Of a stretch of 64,000 bases of DNA, positions 39,101-51,100 are shown piece after piece. The number at the start of each line of letters is the position of its first letter. The stretch's first letter is position 1. Position numbers and translations under genes: made by a program. The notes under the pieces were generated by a model. The model was not told the DNA's origin. It was given only the letters and a program-made list of their open reading frames with translations, and did not search any database. This DNA comes from Caprella mutica (lineage: Eukaryota > Arthropoda > Malacostraca > Amphipoda > Caprellidae), in contig CANNZV010001598.1 of the NCBI GenBank assembly GCA_947561585.1, positions 1-64,000 on the forward strand. The letters are read 5' to 3'.

Positions 39101-42100
39101 AACTATTGGAGAATATTTTAAAATAAACTATTGGAGAATATTTAAAAATAAACTATTGGAGAATATTAAATAAACTATTGGAGAATATTTTAAAATAATC
39201 TATTGGAGAATATTTTAAAATAAACTATTGGAGAATATTTTAAAATAAACTATTGGAGAATATTAAATAAACTATTGGAGAATATTAAATAAACAATTGG
39301 AGAATATCTTAAAATAAACTATTGGAAAATATTTTAAAATAAACTATTGGAGAATATTATTCAAAAGAATATTTGATTTGTGACGACGTGCAATAAATAT
39401 CCTCATGTTGGAAAATATTACGAAATATAATTCAAATATTTTATTATTTAATATTCTTTTTAAATTGATGAAGCAACTTCATTAACAATTAAAATCATTG
39501 ACATTATTTATAATATTGATGCTTTTGATCTACATTGATATTTTCATTCCACATTCCGAGTTTGTTCGTCAGTTCGCCTAAGAAAAGATGGCGGGCCTGA
39601 TGAACTTTATTATAACGTACAAACGAACACACCAACACATTCCAGACAAGTCTGACCTTTGCTTGGCCTGACAATGCGTAGAAAAGATATGAAAAATAAC
39701 ATCAGAATAGGAAGCATTTTAAAATATGGTAAATTACACAGATATTTTAATTTCAAAATAATTTAAAAATAAATACCAATAATCAAATAAACATATCAAT
39801 AAAAAGTATATATAATATACAAATAACAATGCCTTCTGTAGATGGGTACATAAGACCTTCTAATTCATACTCTTGAAGTACCTACATAGTAACTGTGAAA
39901 TGAATGGTATGGACTGTTAAATAGAAGTCAAACACCTAGAGTAAGATAATCCCTTAGCTGTATTCAATATAGTGTATAGGTAATTGCCTTTAAATGACAC
40001 TATGGGTATTTTCCTATTACCTGTGCCAGGGTAACATTAAAGTAACGGTGACAGAGGAGTAATTGGTATAGCCTGCAGTAACAGGTATTAGAAGATAGCA
40101 TTGACAAGAATTACTATATTTAAATATGATTAGTTAATAGTTATTATTAGATACTATGTACTTTATGACATATGTACTAATTATATATTAGGCTTTAATG
40201 AGATAAATCATCTTTAGCTTTTATAAACCATTGTATTATTTAGTATATATATATTGATATTTACTAATAAGAATTAATGGTAAATATAGATAAATATGGA
40301 ACAAAATTCCCACTTGAGGTAATTGAAAAAGAATCATGGGAAAGGTTAAATACACCATTGACTTATGATCTCAACATTCGAAACAAAAGACTATAATAAT
40401 AAACAGGTATGATAGTATATGGGTATAATAATAAATAGGTATTATAATAGTACAGGCGAAATATCATTTCCTTGTACTGGAGGTGATATCATATATCATG
40501 ACTTGTTAGTTGATTTGGAAACTAACTTCAAAAACGAGTTATGGGGAGATATTTCATCTGCATGTATTTTAAATAAAAATACCTTCGAATATCATAGAAG
40601 TTTCTGATAATTATCAAAAATCTTTCGACAATGAAATTGTTACAGAATAAAATATCAAACAAATTAGAAAAATGAACACAAGTGAAGTATGAAGTGAACT
40701 ATTTCGTAATATTCAAATATTGGGAAAATCAGTTTAAAACATAGCAGGACAATAAATGTCTAAATATTTGAAGTTCACTTAAAAAAATATAGTTTTCCTC
40801 TTCTTCCATAGTTAATAGATTTGCAGATCAACACAAAGTATGTAATTAATTATTATGTGTATTCAAAGTATTTCGTAATGAATGAGTCCTTTAAATAAAA
40901 GAAATAAAATGGTAAGAATATTTATTACTACTGTATATACTTGAACCGTTGTAATATTTTATACTTTTTATTTAATTTTTACACACGCATTCGCATTCAA
41001 TGGTCAGTTTAATTTTTATTTTAGCTATAAAATCCAGTAACATTTAAGTTAATTTGATATTCGAGTGTAAGAGATTTATACTCAGAGGGATTTTGAAGAA
41101 GGTTATTCAAACTCAACTTTGAAATCATTTTCCTTCAATCGATCTTTCGAATAGAAAATATATCTATTGATCATCAGGATCGAAATGATAACTCGATCCT
41201 GCAACTCAGTTCAACACAAACAAAGATATGGGTTGAACCTTTCCTACCGCCCATCTTGCTAACAGTATTGCCATGTAAGGAAATTAGACTTATTCACTAG
41301 AACAGTGTGTAATAATTAGTGTTTAAAGCATAATATATTACTGTACTTTCTAGTCTATACCACAGAGAAATAATGTGGTATGTAAGCATTAAATAATGTG
41401 ATAGGGAAGAATATAATAACAAATTATTCTGTTAATAACTGTTCAGAAGCAGACATCAATAATAAATTTACAGTTTTACCTAAAAAATTATGTATGGTTT
41501 TTAATGGTTTAATTATTTTTAGTGAGTTGGCAGTTATTTAAACTAATATTATTTTTTGAAAGGTGAATAAGTAAAAATGTAAACTACGGAGCAATTGAAA
41601 CTAGTGACAGTTGACAAGACCAAATGCATTACAATGTTACTTTCACAATATTTAAATTGGTCTTAAAGATATAGATATACTTAAAAAATGAAAAACATTC
41701 ATTTTGATAACCAAACAAAATGTTTATACTTATAAGCTTCATAATATTTCGGAATAAGGCCGAACTATTTCTTTTTAATATGTGCTAAAGACCAATTTAT
41801 TTTGAGAAAGAATAATAATTTTTCAAATTGTAGTTACTCACCAGGCACTTTCTCCTCATTGAAAGTCATTTCTATGGTGTGAAGAATGGAAGAGTGAGGG
41901 ACGAAAGAAGCCACGAACCTCTGGTTACCAAGGTTACGAACATGAGATGTCACGTGGCCACCGTTAACTAGGATCTCCAGGTTGCCAGAACCAGCAGAAG
42001 AACCGTCAACTTTGAGCAAAAGGAGTGAACAAATAGAAAATGATGTGTAAGAATTATGAATGTATGAATATTAAATTATTTGAACAGCTGAAAATATGAA

Positions 42101-45100
42101 TACAGTTATTATTAGAAAAGCAAGAGAGAACTGAAAAGACTGTTGACTCACTCTCGAACTCCACAGGTTGACCCACTACTCCATCGGGTATTTCGTCCAC
42201 CTTAATTGCCTGGGCATCGTACACGTAACACCTGATGAGGTAAAAAGGAGTATTGCTTAGAGCCTTACTCAGAAACTATGGTACATAGCATAATTTACTG
42301 TCATCATTATTATAACAATATCAAGAAGGAAAGTGACGACCAGGTAACTATAAAATTTAACAATAAATTACATATAATAATAGGTCTACTACCACAACAG
42401 GTATTGTATGATTTATTTTCCTATGGTTTTAAGATATGATTCCTATGTTTAATTCAAATGCCAATGAAAATATGGAGCTTCTGGATCTGAAGGCCAAGAC
42501 CTCGAAAGATATCTGCTCTTTGATTTGCTTTACGAGAAATAAGGGTAAGTTAAATAATTTCATACATTTGATATTTATAATATATTTATGCTAGTTGTAT
42601 GATATAACGCGTCAGAATGAACTAAAAGATCTAGTATCATGTAGGTTACTAAATAAAAGTAAACACCCACTTTGGCAAGTTCTTTTCAGACTAGACAGTA
42701 AATTTATATTAAAAATAACAAATGTAAGAAATTACGTAACGCTCCTAAACTTTGAAGGAATTGAGATAGATTCAAGGCTTCCCATACGGAATTGCATATC
42801 GATCATTGATGATTATATTTATTGTATAATTAATAATTGAATAATGCTAATTCTATTCACGTGATTTAGTACCTGAATGGACTTCCAGGCACATGAACAT
42901 CCTCCACCCGCACAGTGACGGAGTGTTCCCCCACTTCCTCGGGGGAAAAGACTGCTATCAACTCCCCCTCGGTACCGGGGTAAACCTGCACTGGGATCTC
43001 CTTTTTACGGGGACCTGGCCAGAGTTTAGGCATTTATTAAAGAAATTATTATTTTATTAATCTTTTATCAAGGATATTTCCATTTAGTCTAGCCTCACCT
43101 ATAATTTCAACATAGATATCATCCACATTTAAGTTCTCCGGAGCCGAGAGAAAAAACTCTGCACTTTCATGGACTCCAACAAGTCGAACAGCAGATCCAG
43201 ATACGGTAACTCTGGAAGCATCAACTGTAACAGGTTTTCTAGAGGATTTTCTAGTGAAATAACCTTCGTCATTAACAGTTATGTTGGTGGTTGAAGAACC
43301 CGATGAGTTTCCTTTAATTTGGAAAGGACTTCTTCTTGGTTTTATGGCTAGGTTTTCATTTTCAAGAACAATGAATGGTCTCTCCAGACTGTTCGAAATG
43401 TATGATTTAGAGTGGTAAGATTCAAATGTTTTTGATGTTGAGTCAACAAAATCTATATTTTCGTAATTGTGAATGCTGCCAGCCTTGTCATCTGATTCGA
43501 TAGATTTATGGCTAAACGAATTTCTATTTTGAGTATCGCCAAATTTTGTCTTGACGGGATATTCTTTGGTCTCATATCGGTATTCCTTAGATTGGACGAC
43601 GTGTCTGTTGTCTCCAGAAGGATAGTGCTTACTTTCCGCACTAAACCCTTCTGTTGACCTCTCATAATTCTTACCCTTATTTAAAAATTGTTCTTTGTGT
43701 TTGGAGGAATGCTTGGTGTCATATGAATCTCTAATTCCAGTGGAACTACTATTAATATTTCTAGCGGACATCAACGTATTCTTGGCGTTCATATCACTAA
43801 CGTGTCGATTTCTATTGCAGCTTTCTTCTGAATCTATCGATATGTTGTTTTGACGCTCGAAATACCTTCTTCTTGAGTCGAACTCTTGGTTTGAGACACT
43901 ATCTGTACTTTCCTTCTCATCTCCTTTCTCCATAGTGGTGACAATGTGGTGAACTTTGCTTGGTAATGGTGACAGAGGTGACATATCATCACGCGGTGTT
44001 GAAACGGTAACGTCAACGCAACCAGACTCGGAACTTGTAACTGAAATTTGGTGGTGATTTCCAAAGTAGTGACAATAAATCCATGGACCATGTGTTTCAA
44101 TAAAATTTCAACAAACTATATTTCTATTAAGTAATATTTCTTACTTGACGCGTCAATCTTCGAGCTTTCGAATCCTGGCGGTGGATCGGGTAGGTAACTA
44201 ATATCCCCAAAAGAACGAGTCGACGCCTTTGTAAAATATTCGTCCCTGTTATTTGGGCCACCATTTATACCATCTCGAAAATCACGAGATGAACCTATGA
44301 AATAGGCAGTTAATGACTTCTTCATTCTTATAAAAATGTATTTACAATATTCTTGTAGCTAACTATTATTTTCAAAATAAGCTAATAAATCTTAAGCCTG
44401 AAATTTACCCTCAGGTTAAAATAATATCTTCCTCATTCGCGTGAAATACACAGATATTATTAGCACGACAATATCAAATAAATTATCTATTGTGTGCTAA
44501 GGTATATGAAAAGTTCATGACAGTAGATTGTATCCAATTAATTTATTCACGATTTCACGTTATTAAAAAAAGCCTAAGAAGTAAAATTAACATTCTGCTA
44601 AAGCAACTGATATTACATTTTTCATTCAGAAAGGTAGTCTTAATTACTATAAATTAGCTTAACTGGCTTTTTGGATATTCTCATAGGTACAGTAAATTAT
44701 AGATTTTACGAATATAGGATCCGATAGTATGTATACATAATTGCAATTCTTTCTAGTTTAATAGTATTTTAATAATACTATAGTATTTTAAAGATATTTG
44801 TGCCAAATTAATCATAATTTACACAATTTCTTCAACTTATTTTAACCAAATTTCTGATTTACGATTCTATACTCGATTAGAAATAAGCTTTTAATTTTAT
44901 TACTGAAACTGTACAATGATATTTGCTTGATTTAAAATATATCATTGAGCTCTAAAACAATATCAAATGTACTCAGAAATCATTCAGTTACATAAACTTA
45001 CCATAATGATTCCTTTTGATATTTTGCTCGTACTGTTTGCTTGATGTGGTCATCGTAGATGAATAGTAATCTTTGGATTCTTTTTCCTCAGGTCTATAAT

Positions 45101-48100
45101 TAGTGACGACTTTATACCTGTGAGTGTCATTAATATTATCTGCTTTAATTCTTCTATCAGGTCTCCTAGGAGCATCGTATTGGTGCTTACTCCTCTCATA
45201 TTTTGTATTGTTAGCAAGGGAGTGGGTAAGGGAAGGTTTGTTGTAATAGCGATTGGTGGAGACACTCGAGTTCATTTTGTCGTAATCATTGAGCAGGTTA
45301 GAAGTGGAAGAGGAGTACGTCTTACTTTGTTTGAGCGAGTTTGTTGAGAAGGAATTGGTTAGATTGGGCAGGTCATTAATGGAGTTGATATCTTGAATAG
45401 AGTTAGATTTAGAAGGCGGGGCCAGGAATGTTTGAAGTCGTGAATGACGAATTAACTTTGAGTCATCTTCTTCAACTCGTGGAGAGCCTAATCTGCTTCG
45501 AAGAGGTGGGGCATTCAACCCGTTAGAATATCGAGGTGGAGAATGAGAAGAGTTCCTCCATTTTCGACTGTAGGAGACATTCTCATTGATGGCATCGGTG
45601 GAATAGTAAGGAGGTGGAGAAGTAGGTAGGGGTGGTGGAGTGGTTAGAGTGGAGGTGGAACCGAAAGAAGACTGGGACGACCTTTTGGACAACCTGTATG
45701 GCATGTAATGGTCACCATTGGAATCTGTTATTGAAGAGACAGTCGTTGTCACCGATTTAGTGACAGGTGATCTGGGGTTCTTGAATGAGGCAGGAGACGG
45801 AGTTGTTTTCAAAGAAGTGACCAAAGTTCTCTGTGAGCCAAAAGGTGAACTAGATCTCGAATTGGAGAATGGAGATGAAGTTCTGAATGGGGAGTTTGGT
45901 CTATTTAAAGAGTTTTGGGCTGATAAAGCGGAGTGAGGTGGAATGGCTGATATTGGTGAACGAGGTGATAATTTGGGAGAACTAGTAGCTGAAGAAGTTC
46001 TTTCTTCAACAGTTCTGTGGGTTCTGTATGTTTTTTCAGTGATGGTTCTCTTCGTTCTAATAACTTTGACGCCATTTCTCTCGAATTCTTCAACGTCAAC
46101 TATTAGTAAGGTTCCATAGTTTAGTAATTTCAAATTGTTATTGAGTTGGTGCAAATTTAGAGTTGGATGGTCCGATGTGCAGAAAAAAGCATGGAAAGAA
46201 AACGTAAATAAGAAAATATTAGTTTGTGAGATAAGGTAATTACTAATAAACTAATAACACAAATTATGGTGCAAGATAAAAACATTTTTAGCAGGATTAA
46301 AGCAACAAATTATATACAATAATGGAAAAGATAAATAAGCACAGAACAAGAAGAACAAACTCAGCATCCGATTCAGCCAAAACTTGGAATCACTGGAATT
46401 GAATTTTGTTAATTGGTAAATTAAGCATAAGTAAAATAAGTCGAATATGTTAGTCATAAGACAGTTAGTCTCACATTAGTCATATTAGTCAGGACAGTTA
46501 TTATTAGTCTGATGAGGTTGGTTTGTTAGTCAATTATTCAATAGTCAAAAGTAGTGTCAATTAAGATGTTCCCAATAAAAGCTATACAGTGTGCATTAAA
46601 CAAAATGTGTGAAAATTCACTCTAAAAGAATTAAAAAAAGGAAAACAATAGAAAAACAACAACGATTCATAATGTTATTTTATTTCACCAAATTACATCA
46701 AAACAAATTGATTATGAAAATTATGAAGAACTGGCAAACTTTCACGAATGACCAATTGTGATAAATTAGATATTGAACCTAATATCAGTCTGGCTACCTA
46801 ATTAGGTAAATCATTTCAAAAAACTAAATTCATTAATATTTTGGAAGTTTAAATGTTTTTACTGAATTCTTCTCAACGAATATGGAAATAGACTTTATTT
46901 GGTGAGTGATTTACATAACACGTTAAACTGTCCTTAGAATAGTGTTAAAGCATTTATAAGATCATTGTTAAGTAAACTATTAATAAAATACCGATAAACG
47001 AAAAACTTATGACAAATATATTTTATTTACATTACCAAACCATATTTGACTTTACGAACATCTCATTAATAAGTACCTCATAATATATCTAAAATGTCAA
47101 TATTCAAACAGTAGGTCTAGGACCAAAAAGCGGCGTTATTACCTGGACTGGGATCAACTACTTTACCCATATTCTTTAATTTCCTTACTCATCGTTACTA
47201 AGTTTACTATATAGTCACGTAAGAGTACAAATGTCATGTATTTTCAGTAAGTAGATGGCAGGATCTTCATGCTGGCTACACTGCTATAGTAGAACGATTT
47301 GCCTGCAAGGAGTGGAATGGTGAGGTAGGGAGAGAGTAAATAGCTACTATCTTAGAGAGAGGTATTGATAACGCAAGTGAAAAAAGCTTAGCATTCTACT
47401 TCTTAAAATTTTACTTCATTATTTAGAAGAGTTCTCAATAATAAATCATATTTTAAAAGATAAACTTGTTTAGCATATAAATGTGGTATCGTTACCTCTT
47501 CCCCTGAACCTTGCTTTCTACTTACTACGACCACTTTTTATAGCGACCAGAGCACCAACAACAACCCAAAGGGTTACAGTGTGCATGGCCAAAATTCCGT
47601 ATAAAAAGTGACTGTGATCGTCTAAAGCAGAAAGCAGTTAAATAAATACTATATTGTAACTAAATAGAATAGATTCATTTCTAATAAATAATTAAGAGAG
47701 ATTAAAATAATGATTTAAACTATTCATTCTCACTATCTATAAGTCACTTAAACAAATCATTGGTAATGATAACCTACCTTCATTGGATTTGGGAGCAACC
47801 CTAGATATTTGAGAGACTCTCCCCGGGGCTGACAGGTTGGGACCAACTTCCCCCACATCATCCACAGGACTGGAGGAGCGTATGGGTGGGGGAGGTGAAG
47901 CAGCTTTAAAATAGGCAGGGGAACGAGGAGGTGGAGACATGGAGGAACGAGAGTCATTCATAGAGGACCAGCTGAAACAAAGAAAATTATCATAATTTGA
48001 ATAAAGTTAATTGAACAATGCAAGTTACTATAAAAATGTTAATATAAAAATGTGCCACTTACTTGATCCTAGCAGGAGAAGATTCTTTCTTGAAGAGAGA

Positions 48101-51100
48101 GGATCTTTCAGTGGAAGAGTTCATCACTGTGGAGTTTGAAGTGGAGGAATTAAACAAAGAGGATTTCTTGGTGAAAGAAGAGGTGGAAGTGCTGTTGTTC
48201 ACCTCTTTCAGTCCATTGGAAGAGGAGGAGGAGGTGTTGAAGAGAGAGGAGTGTGTGTGACCGTTAGTTAGAGGTGTGGATGTTTTCTTCCTCTCCAAAG
48301 TGCTATTGGCATTCTTAGCGACGTCGAAAGATGTCTTACAGTCAGGGAAATCAAAGGAGATAATTCTAGGGACATGAGGAAACTTCTCTTCGTAGGAAGT
48401 CTTTTCACTCACTGATTTTGAAGAAACCTTTTCAGAGGATCTGTTGAGGGAGCTATAGGAATCGTTAATTGATTTTGAAGACACTTTTTCGGAGGATCTG
48501 TTGAGGGAATTGTAGGAATCGTTGAAGGAATTGGTTTTGTTGACGGAAGAGTCGTAGGTTTTAACCAAGGTATCATTGCCGGATTTGTGTCTCACAGTAG
48601 CGTATTCTTTGATTATGTCGTTGACGTCCTGCGATAAAAAAAGTAATATAATGACAATGAAATTAGACTGATGGTATGAAAAAAAGATAAACAAATAAAA
48701 CATGATTCAAAAACTTAAGTAATTCCAGAGATCGAAGGTATTTCTTACGAAATCTTAATTATGAGATAATTAGCGTAACTCTTAGCTAACTCTACATTAA
48801 ATAATAATAGAAGCAAAGGAATTTTCTGTACCTTTTGGTTATTAGCAGACCTCACTTTCCGCGCTTTAGATTTTCTCTCAGGAGGCTTTTCAATTCCGAG
48901 GTAGAGACTGAAAGGGGAACCTGAAGACAGAACTGAATGAGTTTGGTAGTAATATTAACTGATGACAGACCCATTTCATTATAGTAGTCGACAAGATACT
49001 AGAATAATGTTAAATAGTTAAAATGAGTCTATAATAAACAATTTCACTCACCCCTGACTTCATGTCCATTGAAGTACACATACACTTTGTGTCTGGCTGC
49101 TTCGAAAGGAGTGAAAGTAAGTTCGTAAAGACTCTGGTCAACCTCCAGTGTTTTGGAGGGTTGAGACACACCCTTCAGCGTGACGTCACACTTGACGTCA
49201 CCAAAGCCACATGCTGCAGAATCAATGAGGAGGGTGAAGGGTTTGCCGGTGGGGGCCTTGGGCCCATCGTCCAGATTGAGGATCTGAGAGAACAAATACG
49301 ATTGATTTTTGGAATGCTGTCTTAAATTAATTGATTATATAGATACACGATGTACTTCATTCGATAAATCAGGTGTGTGCACTGAGAAAAATAAACAATT
49401 CCAACTGATGTACCCAGGTGTTTCGAGTTCACATTATAGCTTTGTCTCCAAAGCGGGACACTTAAGTGCATCAAATCTTGAAAGTGCGTCAGTTCGATGC
49501 ACTTTAGTGTCTCAGCTATAAGCCTGCAAAAATGATGAAGACATTATTTAATCATTTTAGCAAAAAATAATTTGAGACACTAAAGCGCATCAAACTGATG
49601 CACTTTGAAGCTCTCGAAACACTTAAGTGTCTCGCTTTAGAGCCAAAGCCATAGGGTGAACTCGAAACACTCAAGTGCATCAAAATTTCTCTGAGTGAGT
49701 GGTGAATGGAAGCTGCGACAAACGAAATATTTCTAGCTATTGCATCTCAAAATAATGAATGAATTCTTTTGTGTATGAACCAGTTTTTTTCCACAAATAA
49801 AACTCCTCAATATAGATAGGTAGTAATATATTAATAATAAATAAGTTTATGAACACATTTATTCTGTTAATCTATTCATTATATTGATTTGAATACTATT
49901 TTTGACTTTTATGTTATTGAGGATAAGTTCTAGAAAAGGAAGTTCTGCTATACTGTATAATGTATTTATAGACTACTTGATAGCATTATTTCTGTCTATT
50001 GTTTTACGAGTTATTTCATGTATTTAAGTCACGTGGAAATGCTTCATTTGATGGTTGAGTCACATCTAGTAGCTATATTTTAGGCATCTTCCATTTCATA
50101 CAACTTTGTAGTGCATAATTTGGTCACTGTGACTAACGTTTATGCATTCGGGTCATTGTGACTAACCTGTACATTATTTTGGTCACAGGGACTAACCTTT
50201 ATTGCATTAGGGTCATAGACATGGCAGTGGAAAGGTGACCCCTGAATATGTTGACCGTCATAGGTCACAGCTATGGACCATTCCCCTGCTTCATCAGGCT
50301 GAAACATTGCGGTGAAGACACCCTCATCGTTATTGATGGGACACTTGAGGTAGCGCCCCGAGGGGCCATGGGCCTGTACATCCAACTCTCCATCACCACT
50401 CGTACCATTGCTGTTAATCTGGGAAAATAAAATTAGAATATTATTGTGATTAAGAACAATAATATTTCAAATAGAAAGGTGTTAAAAAACAGACAAGGTC
50501 ATAATAAAAGGATAAATGAATAAAACAAAAATAAGAATATGCTGTTAATTAATATAGGAATACTAATGAAATTTACTACTCAGTACTCACCTTACTCTCA
50601 CTCACTCACCACTTCTCACTCACTCACTCACTTTCTCATCACTACTCATTTACTCAACAGTACTCTCACTCACTCACCACTACTCACTTACTCACCACTA
50701 ATCACTCACTACTCACCACTACTCACTCACTACTCACCAGTACTTTGACTCATTCACCAGTACTCTCATTCACTCACTCACCAGTACTCTCACTCACTCA
50801 CCAGTACTCTCACTCACTCACTACTCACCAGTACTCTCACTCACTACTCACCAGTACTCTCACTCACTTACTACTCACCAGTACTCTCACTCACTCACTA
50901 CTCACCAGTACTCTCACTCACTCACCAGTACTCTCACTCACTCACTACTCACCAGTACTCTCACTCACTACTCACCAGTACTTCCACAATAGACCCCAGA
51001 GCACAAGGGTCCAGGCCCCCCTTCATCATTACTTTGTTGATATCAGGCAGTACTCTGACTCTAACAGGGCACCCCTCTACCACCTCCTCTTCGTAAGTTA

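Larger units (their letters stand above)
26521..41841 (-). other. 15.3-kb intron between filamin exons 13 and 14
   Basis: Contains family D repeats, a G-rich array, four minisatellites and several low-order repeats, listed separately. The remainder (26730-27291, 27977-28630, 28910-30880, 34830-35740, 36430-37840, 39370-41840) is AT-rich with no exon I can support. An intron this long could hide an internal promoter for shorter filamin forms, but I found no first exon here. Confidence 0.8.
46100..47777 (-). other. Intron 7 holding candidate terminal and first exons
   Basis: 1.68-kb intron between exons 7 and 8. It contains the membrane-tail exon (47518-47621) and the candidate first exon (47143-47170). 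46100-47000 shows repeated TTAGTCA(TATTAGTC) words near 46440-46540 and otherwise nothing. Confidence 0.7.

Noticed and set aside
42595..42840. 81-codon plus-strand frame inside intron 11
   Set aside because: No recognisable family, AT-driven composition; probably chance.
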